DNA of 55,562 bases. Source: Protostelium mycophagum (lineage: Eukaryota > Evosea > Variosea > Protosteliida > Protosteliaceae). The DNA is taken from positions 1 through 55,562 of the forward strand of contig KV920931.1 of the NCBI GenBank assembly GCA_002081555.1. Reading direction: 5' to 3'. A program made the translations under genes and the position numbers. Below the pieces are notes generated by a model. The model made no database searches and was not told where the DNA came from. It saw nothing but the letters and a program-made list of their open reading frames with translations. This document shows positions 10,515 through 20,652 of the stretch, piece by piece; within the stretch, counting starts at the first letter, position 1, and the number at the start of each line of letters is the position of its first letter.

Positions 10515-10878
10515 TTACAATTTCTCGTCCATCACAGCTTTTGTGCGAGGTTTCATCTTCTTTTTGGTTACGACTGTCAATTCCTCTGTCGATACATTTG
10601 ATTTCTTCTTCCTGTTGTTGTTGAACATCATTTTTGGAAATCGAGAATTGATCTGCCCACCACAACTGAGGAGGAAGTAAGTTTCGGCCTTGGTCATCTT
10701 TTGACTTGTTTGGGGTAGGTTGGTTGTCTTCAAATTCCTCTGGGAGTGGTGGAAGAGGTATTTTTTGCTTCTTATTTGGACCTTCCCTTGATTCAGATTC
10801 AGGGTCTCTTTTCTTGGAGACAATCACTAGTGTTTCATCTTCTTCTGAAGATCCGTAATCAACCAAGCTCCCAACCAT
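10515..10878 (-). CDS. Small acidic/basic conserved protein with LLPPQL...NVSTEEL motif
   Basis: The start at 10878 gives MVGSLVDYGSSEEDET, then a charged, proline-rich stretch with a KKQK cluster (PNKKQKIPLPPLPEEF). The frame ends LLPPQLW. A single 48-nt intron (GTGGGC...CAACAG, phase 2) joins this to KKKSNVSTEELTVVTKKK and a basic tail ending MDEKL. The pattern 'DYGSS(D/E)...LPPLP...LLPPQL...NV.TE(D/E)L' recalls a small nuclear-type family seen across eukaryotes, but I cannot name it safely. About 104 residues, probably disordered. It is divergent from the tubulin gene, with only 77 bp between the two start codons, so they share a promoter region. Confidence 0.6.
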
Positions 10879-10955
10879 GTTCAGAAAGATCTGATTTTGA
10901 TTTTTTCGCATCAAAAGTTAAATCACACATCTTTGTTTCCCGCCAAAAGAGTTGA

Positions 10956-12802
10956 ATGGGCTCTCCTCTTTGGTTACACGTTGGACAAGGCGGAATTCAA
11001 GTTGGCCACACTTTTTGGCAGGAGTTCATACAACACGAGTGAGTGCTATGAGCATAGATTGGCTGGAGCACTGATCTCAGAATCAGATGTACGACCAATG
11101 AACCCTCCTTCTTTAGACAAGGAAAAGCTATATCTGTTCTTGTGGACTCAGAGTCGAAGGTGTTAATCTTCTTGATTGAGTGCTGATTCCTGCAGGTTGT
11201 GCACAAATTCAGAGATTCTGAAATCGGAAGCTATTGGAGGCCAGAATCGGTATTGTTCGAACATTCTGGACGGGGCAATAACTGGGCTTATGGTCAATCA
11301 TTTATACACAGTCAAAAGTCTCACAATCGCAGGATACCACGATAAAGCTGGTTCCTTAAGACATCTTGGGAAATCACCCAAAAAAGCCACTGTAACAGTC
11401 CCACGACAGAGAGGTATCCCTATCATTCCCAGCTCAAATAAAAGAAAAGAGATAAAAAAGACCAATAAGTGAACAGTGCAAGCCTACCAGGACTATGGGG
11501 AGACACTAATTCTGGAGAAGGCGATGGATGTTATTCGAAGGGAAGCAGAGGCTGCCGATTTTTTCAGTGGAGTTGTCATGACACATTCTATCGCCGGTGG
11601 AACAGGATCAGGTTTGTAGTCCATAATCTTACCTCGGTTATCCAAAGTGGAAGAGAGTTCAACATCTCATTCTGCTCAAGGTCTTGGATCTCACTTAGTC
11701 GAAGAGTTGCGAGATGCATTCCCCTTTCATAGATTGTTGGCAATATCCATAGCTCCATTTCAAAATGGGGGTGAGACACCCCTTCAAAGCTACAATTCGC
11801 TCTTGACTCTCTCATGGCTACAAAAGTGAGATGTGTATATCCTATGAGGGCTAATAAGAAAGAGGTATGCTGATGGAGTGATCCTCTTTCAGAATGGTCC
11901 ACTCATGAAAATCCTCTCCACACAGTTTGCGAAACACAATTCTACAAATGTGTAAATATTTATTTGTACACATTGCATTGCTTGCTGAAGAAGCTCAGAG
12001 ATTCAAAGGGACAGTATCGGCTGTCCACCGCAGAAATCAATTTGTATATAACCAACGCCATGGCGGGGCTATTCCTCCCTGTTGGAGTGTGAGTTGTCGT
12101 TGAGGTTTATCTTCTCATCCACTTAGTCATCTTGGAGGAAAGAGGTTTGTGTTGAAGTTAACTTGTCACCCAAAGTTTTCAGTGCAATAAGAATGGACCC
12201 TTTTGACTTGGGAGGGTTAATCACCGCGGTATGTCCGATGACGCAATTGAAGTTTATGGAGTTGTCGACCTTTCCCTTCATCACTTGCTCAAAGAAGAAA
12301 TCCAACAGAGGAGTATTGACACCGTGGCGTGAGTTAGCGAATAGTCTACATTCTCTATCTTCAAGATATGTGGATGGCGATGTGGCCACCACCTATTCAG
12401 CCAAATTAATTGTCAGAGGAGATTCAGATACTTCTTTCTCCTCCGAAGTGAAGGAAGTTAAATCACAGTTTGCGAAGAGCCAGAGGGTTGCCCAATGGAA
12501 CCCCTCTCCTCTCGACATACAGGCACGCCGTCTCTCTTGGTATATTTATAACGATACTTCAGAGAAGCCAAAGCATCGCTTTGCCTGGTCACAACATGCA
12601 AAGAAGTATGACCTTAATTGCCAACAGAAACAGCCACATACCATTGCTGTGGGATGTCATGAAGAATGCCCAAGCGAAATTTGAGGCAGGGGCGTATCTT
12701 CACTGGTACCACCAACATGGTCTGGAGGATGATACAATTGTAGAGAGTTTTGAGACAGTTCGAGGAATCATTGATGCGTACAACATGTTCACAGATAGAT
12801 GA
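10956..12802 (+). CDS. Non-canonical tubulin of the ZED set (zeta-like, delta possible)
   Basis: ATG 10956 gives MGSPLWLHVGQGGIQVGHTFWQEF, a tubulin N-terminus with a GQGGIQ variant of the GQ(C/A)GNQ nucleotide loop. Later exons read NEPSFFRQGKAISVLVDSESK, SGRGNNWAYG, FFSGVVMTHSIAGGTGSG (the GTP-binding GGGTGSG loop, here AGGTGSG), GSHLVEELRDAFP, GETPLQSYNSLLTLSWLQKYAD, AEINLYITNAMAGLFLP, and a C-terminus KFEAGAYLHWYHQHGLEDDTIVES. The GETPLQ.YNS.L.LSWLQ..AD and AYLHWY features are unlike alpha, beta or gamma tubulin and look most like zeta-tubulin. Delta is the alternative. ZED tubulins act at centrioles and basal bodies, so the organism probably makes cilia. The tail lacks the acidic end of alpha/beta tubulins. 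One intron (from about 11293) is unusually long, near 180 nt. Confidence 0.75.
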
Positions 12803-12843
12803 TTTTTCAAGAATAAGAAGTTCTCAACAACGAATTATTGGTA

Positions 12844-14649
12844 TTAATCATCATACTCATCATAGCCATCTTCGTCGTCCCCATCGGCTGATTCCGAATC
12901 ATGATAGATCCAACCTTTGGATGCGAAGTAAGCCTTCTTATCGAAATGACCGTCCTTTGTAAACTGGGCTATCTCTTGTTCTTCAGCGCGTTGCGCCTGC
13001 ATTTCCCTTTCAGTCTCGTCAATGAGGGCAAGCTCCTCCTGCTGAGACAAGATGAGGCGATCTTGCTCATCAAACTCAAAATCTTCCATATTGGGAAGAG
13101 TTCTATCCTTTTCAGCAAAGAGTTTCAACTGTTGAACAAGAATGTGTGTCCCTTCCTCTCCTGTAGAGATCTCACCCTGAGAGTTTCAGATATCTAAAAT
13201 AAAAGGATAAAAGACCTTGAGTAATGGGGGGGAGTCTAAAGTAGTGGTGGTGATATTGAAGTTATATTCAGAGTAATCCTTTCCAAATGCCTTAATCTGG
13301 TTCTTCACGATATCTTCTGTCAAAAAGAAACCAGAGGGGGATAACTCTTTGAAAGGAACTTTTGAGCTTCTGAGTGATGTAAATATATGTTGCGTAATGG
13401 AGATCTCACCCTTCATAAATCTCTTTGAATTCTTGGTCACTCTGGGAGCTGCTGGCTTCTCCTTTTGCGATATCCTTATCTCCTTGTGCGTGTAATTTGT
13501 CGCTCCATTCTTTCTGAAAATGATCAGATTCTGTGGCAAGTGAAAAATGAATCACCTTCAGTTTCTTCAAACTGCCGCTTCTAGTTTTGAGATCGGTATG
13601 TTGGTTAAGTAGAAAGATGAGGTTTTTAAGTGAGGCAATTGCTAGTGGATTATTGTACCCAAACAATTCACCCAATCCAAAGGCGGCCTCACGTGCCGTC
13701 GAAATCGCTTCTTCTTTCCTCTTGAGGCCAAAGAGTATCGTCGTCTTGTTGGATAGAAGGAATAACTTCTGAGCTTGACCTAATATTGATGGTTAGGTGG
13801 TGATTCTTGGCAAATAATCATTTACCAAGACTTGTATTTGCACTCTCTGCAAGCTTCAATGCTTCCTCAAATTTAGAACTTTGAGTGAGAATTTCAATCA
13901 GATTAAGCAGAGCTCTACTTCTATAAACATCCTCCTCAACCTCCAGAACTTTTCTGAAGGATTTTTCAGCAGACGCAAGATGACCGAGTTGCTGTAACCA
14001 CTCAGTTGATCAAATTGGGTACCAGGAAATTACCTGTTGGGCTTCGCCTAATCTAAAGTAGATAGAGGTAGCAACCTTACAGCATCAATAAATTAAGTTA
14101 TTTAACTGATGATTAAGCACCTCTTGCTTCTGGGAGTCCAGCAGAGTGATAACAGTTTGAAGATCGTTTTCCACCTTGACCAACAAGACGCGATCACGCG
14201 TCCTCAACCACTCTGAATGTTTCTCCTCGCCCTTCGCGGTGAGATCGGCGATCTTCTTGTGCAGGGCCTAACATGTTAATCACAGTAAATCGAGTTCATC
14301 AGACCTTCTCAGGGATCTGGCTCGGTTTGTCTGGCACTTGGGTTGGCTCAAATGGTTTACTCTTCGCCTTAACACGAAGTCCCTGCTTTTGTATTCTCCG
14401 CAAATTCTTGATCGCTTCGTCCACAGGCATGTTCAAATTCTTCTCCAGATCCTTCAAATGTTGTTCTGTCATTTTGCCTGAGGAAACCATCAACATTGAG
14501 TGTTCTGCTGCTTCTGTTGCCAAAAGCTCTTCGAGAGTGGAAGTGGCCGATGCCTCGTCTGTGAAACATCTTCTTGTTGGGAATCCAAGACGGGGTTTGA
14601 GAAGGGACCTCTTTGTAGTGAGATTTAAAGTCCTGAAAGAGAACGCCAT
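12844..14649 (-). CDS. TPR-like protein with mitochondrial-type presequence
   Basis: Start 14649: MAFSFRTLNLTTKRSLLKPRLGFPTRRC is a basic, serine-rich, acid-free leader typical of mitochondrial import. The following exons are helical and TPR-like: YFRLGEAQQ, QLGHLASAEKSFRKVLEV, SRALLNLIEILTQSSKFEEALKLAE, KTTILFGLKRKEEAISTAREA, NPLAIASLKNLIFLLNQH. The C-terminus, after a coiled acidic region (QQEELALIDETEREMQAQRA), reads HFDKKAYFASKGWIYHD and ends in a highly acidic tail (GDDEDGYDEYDD, stop 12844). Helical repeats and the acidic tail suggest a scaffold or assembly factor. I do not recognise the family. Exon joins between 13190 and 13450 are less certain, and two adjacent genes cannot be fully excluded. 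Confidence 0.6.
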
Positions 14650-14887
14650 GATTCTGGAGATGGATGTTCAGTTCAGTTCAGTTTATTTATCACACGTAAG
14701 TGCTCCTGCTTTACAGCTGTAGCTCTTCTCCTTTTCCTGAAACGAGAAGTCGTGGATGCGGCGCACCGGGCCTGACCCTTTCTGCACTCGAGGGCTGCGA
14801 GTTTTCTGGAGATGGATGATGTGATCTCACCCCTTCTTTTCAAACGTTGTAGATCGTGTTATAATTTCCGCAAAAAAGCAAGCCAAT

Positions 14888-15660
14888 TTATTCTATTGCA
14901 GGAATGTTGAGAAGTGTATTCTCCCATAAAATCGTCCCGATGAGTCTATTGGCTTTCCTGATTGATGCTGTAGGTACACCATACCTATATCCTTCAATAT
15001 GCATGATCAAAACAATGATTGAAGACCTACTTGATTGATAATCCAGTTAAATTGTCTCCTTTCACAACGAGGTGTTTTGTGGGCAAAATGATCTGTCTAT
15101 TTTTGTCGAGATGGGAATTCTCAATTGGTGATATCGCTGCATCATTCTGTGTCCTGAATAACATCAGTTGCAACATCCAAATCTATTTTGGTTTTTAATG
15201 TTGAAGAAATATTGACAGAATTGGAATATATTTAAACAAAGATTATTTTTTGATGTCAGTATTGAAGTTTTCTCAGCTTTTTCGTCGGTGATGTCCATCT
15301 GACAGAACTCACCTCTCCCTCATCTGTGTTGTTCCATCGTAATTGATGTCAAAGTGACGCAGAAGCAGAGTGGCACGCTCATCCTCTCTATGATGGCCGA
15401 TGAAGCACCCTTCAGCACCCTGTCCCTTCTTACAACACGTCCAATTTCTATCAGCCAATATGCTGCTGACTTGCAAACCTCCAAGAGCGACGAACCTGTC
15501 AATTATAAACCTTAACAAGAGCAGACTGCACCTACTTTCCAGGATGGAAACGGCAGGATTGTGTGTCATTTTGGTCTGGTCAATATAACTTCTTGCATCT
15601 CGAACAGCTCTTCATCATGTAGGAAGGTGCTGGTTCTAATGTGCTGTTCTGCATTTGCAT
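14888..15660 (-). CDS. Zinc-binding (CHORD-like) protein with an in-frame TGA
   Basis: Reading from ATG 15660: SYMMKSCSRCKKLY, then TGA at 15580-15582, then PDQNDTQSCRFHPGK, a 40-nt intron (GTAGGT...TTGACAG), FVALGGLQV...DRNWTCC, then GCFIGHHRED. The order CxxC...CxxHPGKF...WTCC...GC...HH is a complete zinc-ligand series of the CHORD-like type, and it spans the TGA. Coding-like exons continue (NDAAISPIENSHLDKNRQII, LVVKGDNLTG, YGVPTASIRKANRLIGTI) to a TAA at 14888-14890. The cysteine and histidine ligands are all kept, which argues against long-standing decay. The TGA may be an assembly error, a fresh nonsense mutation, a missed splice form or recoding. The frame is open upstream of 15660, so the start is uncertain. 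Confidence 0.5.
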
Positions 15661-15691
15661 CTCTTCATATCCTGTCGAGTGACTCTCTAAA

Positions 15692-15942
15692 ATGTCAATA
15701 GAATGGAATGTCTTATTTGTTGGGCCCTCCCAAGAGTTGATTGAGGACATCATTTTGGCTTGTGTTTGTCGATCGGAAGACGTAACGGACCTTCATATTT
15801 TCTCGGACTTTTACAACTGGACGTCTCCACGGCCTTGGTTGGGTGAGAGAATTCAAGGGTCTCTGCTCACAATCATCTCCTAATCATGCTTGCAGGACTC
15901 AAGACTGCTGTTCGATGCATTACCGATGTATTTGCTCGATAA
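15692..15942 (+). CDS. Small hypothetical protein, about 65 residues
   Basis: ATG 15692 gives MSIEWNVLFVGPSQELIEDI and continues ACVCRSEDVTDLHIFSDFY..SPRPWLG. A 43-nt intron (GTGAGAG...TTGCAG, phase 1) joins it to LKTAVRCITDVFAR and TAA at 15940-15942. The intron has good consensus ends, which supports a real gene, but the product is short and I see no known domain. It lies head-to-head with the zinc-binding gene, 31 bp between start codons. It might instead be a 5' exon of a longer transcript using another acceptor. Confidence 0.35.
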
Positions 15943-16038
15943 TTCGGGTTGTAGTGCGTCAGTCCTAAAATTAGGTATTTTGGATAAATTTTTGTGATCA
16001 CATATCATTTCAAACGGAATCACAACAAAGCACCAAAG

Positions 16039-17900
16039 ATGAATCTTGTCTACGATGAAATGGGTCGCCCCTTTATCATCCTGAGGGAGCAGGCAGCAAA
16101 GCAAAGAGTCACAGGTCTCGACGCTCTGAAGGTACTTAATTGGATTTCGTGATCTGTCTGAACGGAATAGTCACACATCATGGCTGCTATGTCAGTGGCA
16201 AATACAATGAAGACCTCTTTGGGTCCTAGAGGTATGGATAAGATCATGGTCAGCCCAGACGGAGAGATCACAATCACAAATGATGGAGCCACCATACTCG
16301 AGCAAATGCACGTAGAAAACCATATTGCAAAATTAATGGTAGAGCTATCCAAGTCACAGGTAGAACAAACTATTCCAAACCCCACTTAAAAACTTTAGGA
16401 TAATGAGATCGGAGATGGAACCACTGGCGTTGTCGTTTTGGCAGGAGCATTATTAGAGAAGGCAGAGGCACTCTTAGACAAGGGAATCCACCCCTGTAAG
16501 TTCGAGATCATATTTTGAGAAAGATAGTGATCTAATTCCATTCCAGTGAAAATATCCGCTGGTTACGATGCAGCTTGTAACATGGCCATCGCTCACATGT
16601 CTAAGATAGCAGAAAACATGGAATGGTCTCCTTCTAATATTGAGCCCCTTGTGAAATCGGCCATGACTTCTTTGGGCTCCAAGATGTATGTTGCGAGAGC
16701 TTCGAGACACTTCTGATCATCCCCAGTGTGAACAGACATCTGAGGCACATTGCCGAGATCTGTGTTAAATCTGTTCTGGCGGTTGCTGATCTCGAGAGAA
16801 AAGACGTGAATCTGGATCTGATCAAGGTGGAAGGCAAAGTTGGCTCTAGCATGGAGGACACTCAACTCGTATCCGGAATTGTGTTGGACAAGGAAATGTC
16901 CCACCCTCAGATGCCTAAAGAGGTTAAAGACGCTAAGATTTGCATCTTAACCGCCGCTTTTGAGCCACCCAAACCAAAGACTAAGCACTCCGCTAACATC
17001 ACCTCTGTAGAGAGTTACACCAAATTACAAGAGATGGAACAGAAGTACTTTACTGAGATGGTGAACTTGGTGAGTAGAAGTACCAAATCATCGCACTCAC
17101 AATGAAAAAGGTGAAAAATAGTGGAGCTAACCTTGTATTGTGCCAGTGGGGATTTGATGACGAAGCGAATCACCTTCTCCTTCAGAACCAATTGCCAGCC
17201 GTGAGATGGGTTGGAGGAGTAGAGATGGAGCTCATTGCTATTGCCACAGGAGGAAGAATTATTCCAAGATTCTCAGAGATCACACCAGAGAAACTAGGAA
17301 AGGCGGCTACAGTCCGAGAAATCAGCTTTGGTACCACAAAGGATCGTATGCTCGTCATAGAGGGTTGTGAGAACAGCAAAGCAGTCACGATTTTTGTCAG
17401 AGGAGGAAACAAGATTGTCATAGAAGAGGCCAAGCGAAGTATCCACGATGCGTTGTGTGTTACCAGAAATCTGTTAAGGGATAGCAAGATCATATATGGT
17501 GGAGGAAGCGTGGAAATTGCCTGCTCTCTGGAGATCAGCAAGCAAGCAGACAACATCTCTTCTGTTGAGCAGTACGCCGTTAGAGCCTTCGCCGATGCAT
17601 TGGATGCTATCCCCGTTGCACTTGCAGAGAACTCTGGATTACCACCCATTGAATCCTTGGCTGAGGTCAAGTCCAGACAGATCAAGGAGAACAACCCAAG
17701 ACTTGGAATCGATTGTAACCACAAGAACGACAATGGTGAATGATCCTCATAGTTTATAGAAACCCTAATCTTCAACAGACATGAAGAACCAGAGTGTATA
17801 TGACTCGCTCATCCACAAGCAGCAACAATTTCTCCTCGCAACTCAAGTTGTCAAGATGATTCTCAAGATTGATGATGTCATCACCTCTGGGGAGTTCTGA
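16039..17900 (+). CDS. CCT5: T-complex chaperonin subunit epsilon
   Basis: This is a complete CCT5 gene with about seven short introns. Start 16039: [18 protein letters not shown]. Chaperonin features in order are [12 protein letters not shown] (nucleotide loop), [25 protein letters not shown] (catalytic Asp), [36 protein letters not shown] (epsilon-typical), [19 protein letters not shown], and [15 protein letters not shown]. The last exon reads [20 protein letters not shown]...[10 protein letters not shown], stop at 17898. CCT folds actin, tubulins and WD40 proteins in the cytosol as an eight-subunit double ring with ATP turnover. Length, about 540 residues, is normal for the family. Confidence 0.95.
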
Positions 17901-17931
17901 GCACAAAAATACAATGTCTTTCTTACAATAT

Positions 17932-18952
17932 TTATGATAGAAAGAGCCTTCCCATGAGGCAACCGAGGGTTGTTTTCTCTTTGAACCAACTGTGTTTCAG
18001 AACTTGATCTAGTGTGAATCTCTTGTCTGCCTCCACTTGTAACATCCCTAATATTAGCTCTTTTGCTTCGTCCGTGATCTTGTTTGGATTTCGCTTATCC
18101 GCAAAGCTGAGCGCTGGGTGTTGTTGTCCCCGCAATATCGCCTTCACTCTTGTCTTGAACCCAAAGGGGAGCTCCGCATACAGCAATATGTAGAGAACCT
18201 GCCCGTACGAATCAGATACAGTTCTCCAATGATAATCTTACCACACCAAGAGACCAGACGTCGCAGGCTCTTCCATCATATGGCTTCTTCTGTAATATCT
18301 CTGGACAGCAATAATCTTGCGAACCACACCACTTTTCACATAGCTTGCCTTCCTCTATTCTCGTGCATAATCCAAAGTCTATCACTTTGATACGGCCAAT
18401 CTCATTCATGATAATCTTCACAAAAAGTTAGGATGTCATTAATTCCAACTTCACACCCACGTTTTCCATCTTCAAGTCCCGGTGCTGTGATCCTTAGCAG
18501 GATATTATTCACTTTCAACTCACCGCAAATCCTTGTTGATGTATGTATTGGACTGCTTTCGCTATCTGCCTGAAGATCTTTCTCGCGTCTTTCTCCTTAA
18601 AAGGAATAAACTTCCTCTTGGAGATGAAGGCGAAAAGATCCTGTCCTTTAACATATTCCATCACCAAATAGTGATACATCCCCTCTTGAAAATCGTCTGA
18701 AACCCGTATAATTGAATTGTGATGAAGTGTCCTGGCAGCCTCTATCTCACTGGCTAAGAGATCCTTCTCAACTTTGAGGCGGTGTATCTTTTTGAGGACC
18801 ACTTTCCTCCCATCCTTGTCGCTGCATAATAGAATCTCGCTCGCCGGGCTCTTAGCGAGACACTTCTCCACAATGAACTCGTCATTTGTATCCATTCTTA
18901 AACCGTCATCTTTTCGTGCGTGATGTGTGCTTTGCGCCTGACGGGATTTCAA
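17932..18952 (-). CDS. Ser/Thr protein kinase, CAMK/SNF1-like
   Basis: The kinase domain fills most of the protein. VVLKKI holds the ATP-anchoring Lys and EIEAARTLHHNSIIRV the alphaC Glu. The hinge is LVMEYVKGQDLFAFI. HRDLKMEN is the catalytic loop after a 39-nt intron, DFGLC binds magnesium, then WCGSQDYCCPEIL (CPE in place of APE) and YDGRACDVWSLGV. The C-lobe ends DEAKELILGMLQVEADKRFTLDQVLKHSWF. All catalytic residues are present, so it should be active. The activation-loop 'GS..Y..PE' and HSWF end fit CAMK/SNF1-related kinases, but there is no autoinhibitory or UBA domain; the protein stops about 15 residues after the domain. Two possible starts: 18952 or the internal Met at 18895. The substrate is unknown. 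Confidence 0.85.
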
Positions 18953-19281
18953 AGGAAATGGCTCGTTGTTTGCTGAAACGAAAAATCATCGATTCTGCAG
19001 AAAAAACCCCCACCAGATTGACAGAGGGACGGAATGTTTCTTCAGCTTTTTTGTGTAAAACATTGGATATCTGTTTCCTCTTGGAATTATGTCACACAAG
19101 ACAGCATGATGCTTCAACGATCGCTGAAAGTCTTCATTATATTTAACTTTAAATCTGTTTGTGATGGATTTTTATGATTGATTAATTCTGAGGAATAGTC
19201 TGGGGAATGGGGGATAAATCCTGCCCTAATATTTCTCGAGTAAGCTGCCCACATAACATCCAGAAATTATCCCCGATGGTC
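18953..19281. other. Intergenic between kinase start and dehydrogenase end
   Basis: Roughly 330 bp without a recognisable gene. Presumably it contains the kinase promoter and the 3' end of the short-chain dehydrogenase transcript. I see no repeat or RNA. Confidence 0.5.
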
Positions 19282-20443
19282 TCATCTACAATGTTCAGAA
19301 GACTGCGTGTGCTGCTTCTCACCTTTGGCGGCGTCGACCTCCGTTCCTGCCTTTCCATGAGGTTCAGAGTAGTAATTTCCCTGATATTCCATAAAGTTAT
19401 CGGGTGTTATCTCAGTGCTGGTTGCGGCCCAAAGAGAGGCTTCAGCTCCTTCCTCTGCACTTTTGCCCAAAAGACGAGAGAGACCCTCCAAGACACTACC
19501 GATGAGACCGTAAGATTCTGTGAAGGCAGACTGCATATGGGTATTCACAGTTCCAGGGTGTACAGATATCGCCAATATCTTGGTGGAAGGGTCGATCACT
19601 CTCTTCACAAGCTGTCTTCCGAGCAAGATAAACCCGAGTTTTGTACGACCATACCTAAACTCCTTCACTTACGTGAAGGTTAAGGACATTCTGGTCCTGA
19701 TAAAAATAAAACTCAAGTGGTCTCACATGACAAGAGGGTCACGCTCCTGCATGACCTCAGATTTGGTGGCAAATTTGACATCGGTTGGAGCAGCGCGATG
19801 GGCTTCAGAGCTTTGAAGAACAATTCTGACAGTACCAGGGGCCGCTAGTCCAGATTTAACCGTCTACAATAATTCAGCTAATTCCTTAAAGCAGTAGGCT
19901 GACCTTCTCCATGAGGGGATACAGGTGCTGCACCATTACATAATGAGCCAGATTGTTGATTCCAAAGTGACGTTCAATTCCATCCTTGGTGAGACCGTAA
20001 GGTGCCTGTCCAACAGCAGCATTCAATATCAAAATATCTGACGAGTGTTAGAAAGAGCAGAAAGAGTGAGGGTCACCAAGCCTTGACTCTTCTTGAGCCA
20101 GTTTCTTTGAGAGGGCGTCGGTTGCAGCAAGGTCGCCAAGGTCAATACCGTACCATTTCACGGAGCCCTTGGAACCATTCTTCTGTAACCCGTCATTGAT
20201 CTCTGTCTCGGCTTGCTTTCCATGTGCTTCTGTTGTAGAGAGGATGAGTACTTTAGCCCCGGCCTGTGCCAGTCCAGCAGCGTCGTAGTACCCGATGCCA
20301 GCTCCTCAATTTAGTGACTCTCACAAATTCAAACACGAACCTGATCCCCCAGTGACGATGGCGACACGTCCCGTAAGATCAGGAATGTCTTTAGCGGAGT
20401 AGCGACCGCTCAAGAGAGTAGCAGGGTTAAGCGTGAAAGGCAT
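19282..20443 (-). CDS. Short-chain dehydrogenase/reductase, retinol-dehydrogenase-like
   Basis: Start 20443 reads MPFTLNPATLL, then LTGRVAIVTGGS split by an intron from GIGYYDAAGLAQAGAKVLIL: the TGxxxGxG Rossmann motif for NAD(P). Further on come DILILNAAVGQAPYGLTKDG (NAG-like), LQSSEAH (catalytic Ser region) and YGRTKLG (catalytic YxxxK). The end reads ISVHPGTVNTHMQ, EEGAEASLWAATS and YYSEPHGK. This layout is that of the WWOX/retinol-dehydrogenase/protochlorophyllide-reductase-like branch of classical SDRs. The substrate, a ketone or alcohol, cannot be assigned. There is no signal peptide. An alternative start at 20479 adds 12 residues. Confidence 0.85.
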
Positions 20444-20652
20444 GTTGTTTGTGGTGTGTGTGATTTTGTTATGTGTCATTTCTTTGCCGTGTGGTGCACG
20501 TGACCTGGAAATTTGTTGAGAACACAACAATTACGGGATGTGACACTCCGCTTCTCGTAGACAGTCCCTTCAATAAATCATTTCTGTTGGGTAATGTACA
20601 TCAAGGACAAGCACCAGAAACAAAAACTACAACCCAGTCAAGATGAATTTAT

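Noticed and set aside
14273-14722. 149-codon plus-strand frame opposite the TPR gene
   Set aside because: The minus strand carries a presequence and helical repeats continuing over several exons; the plus frame has no motif.
17182-17775. 197-codon minus-strand frame inside CCT5
   Set aside because: Antisense shadow of the conserved chaperonin exon.
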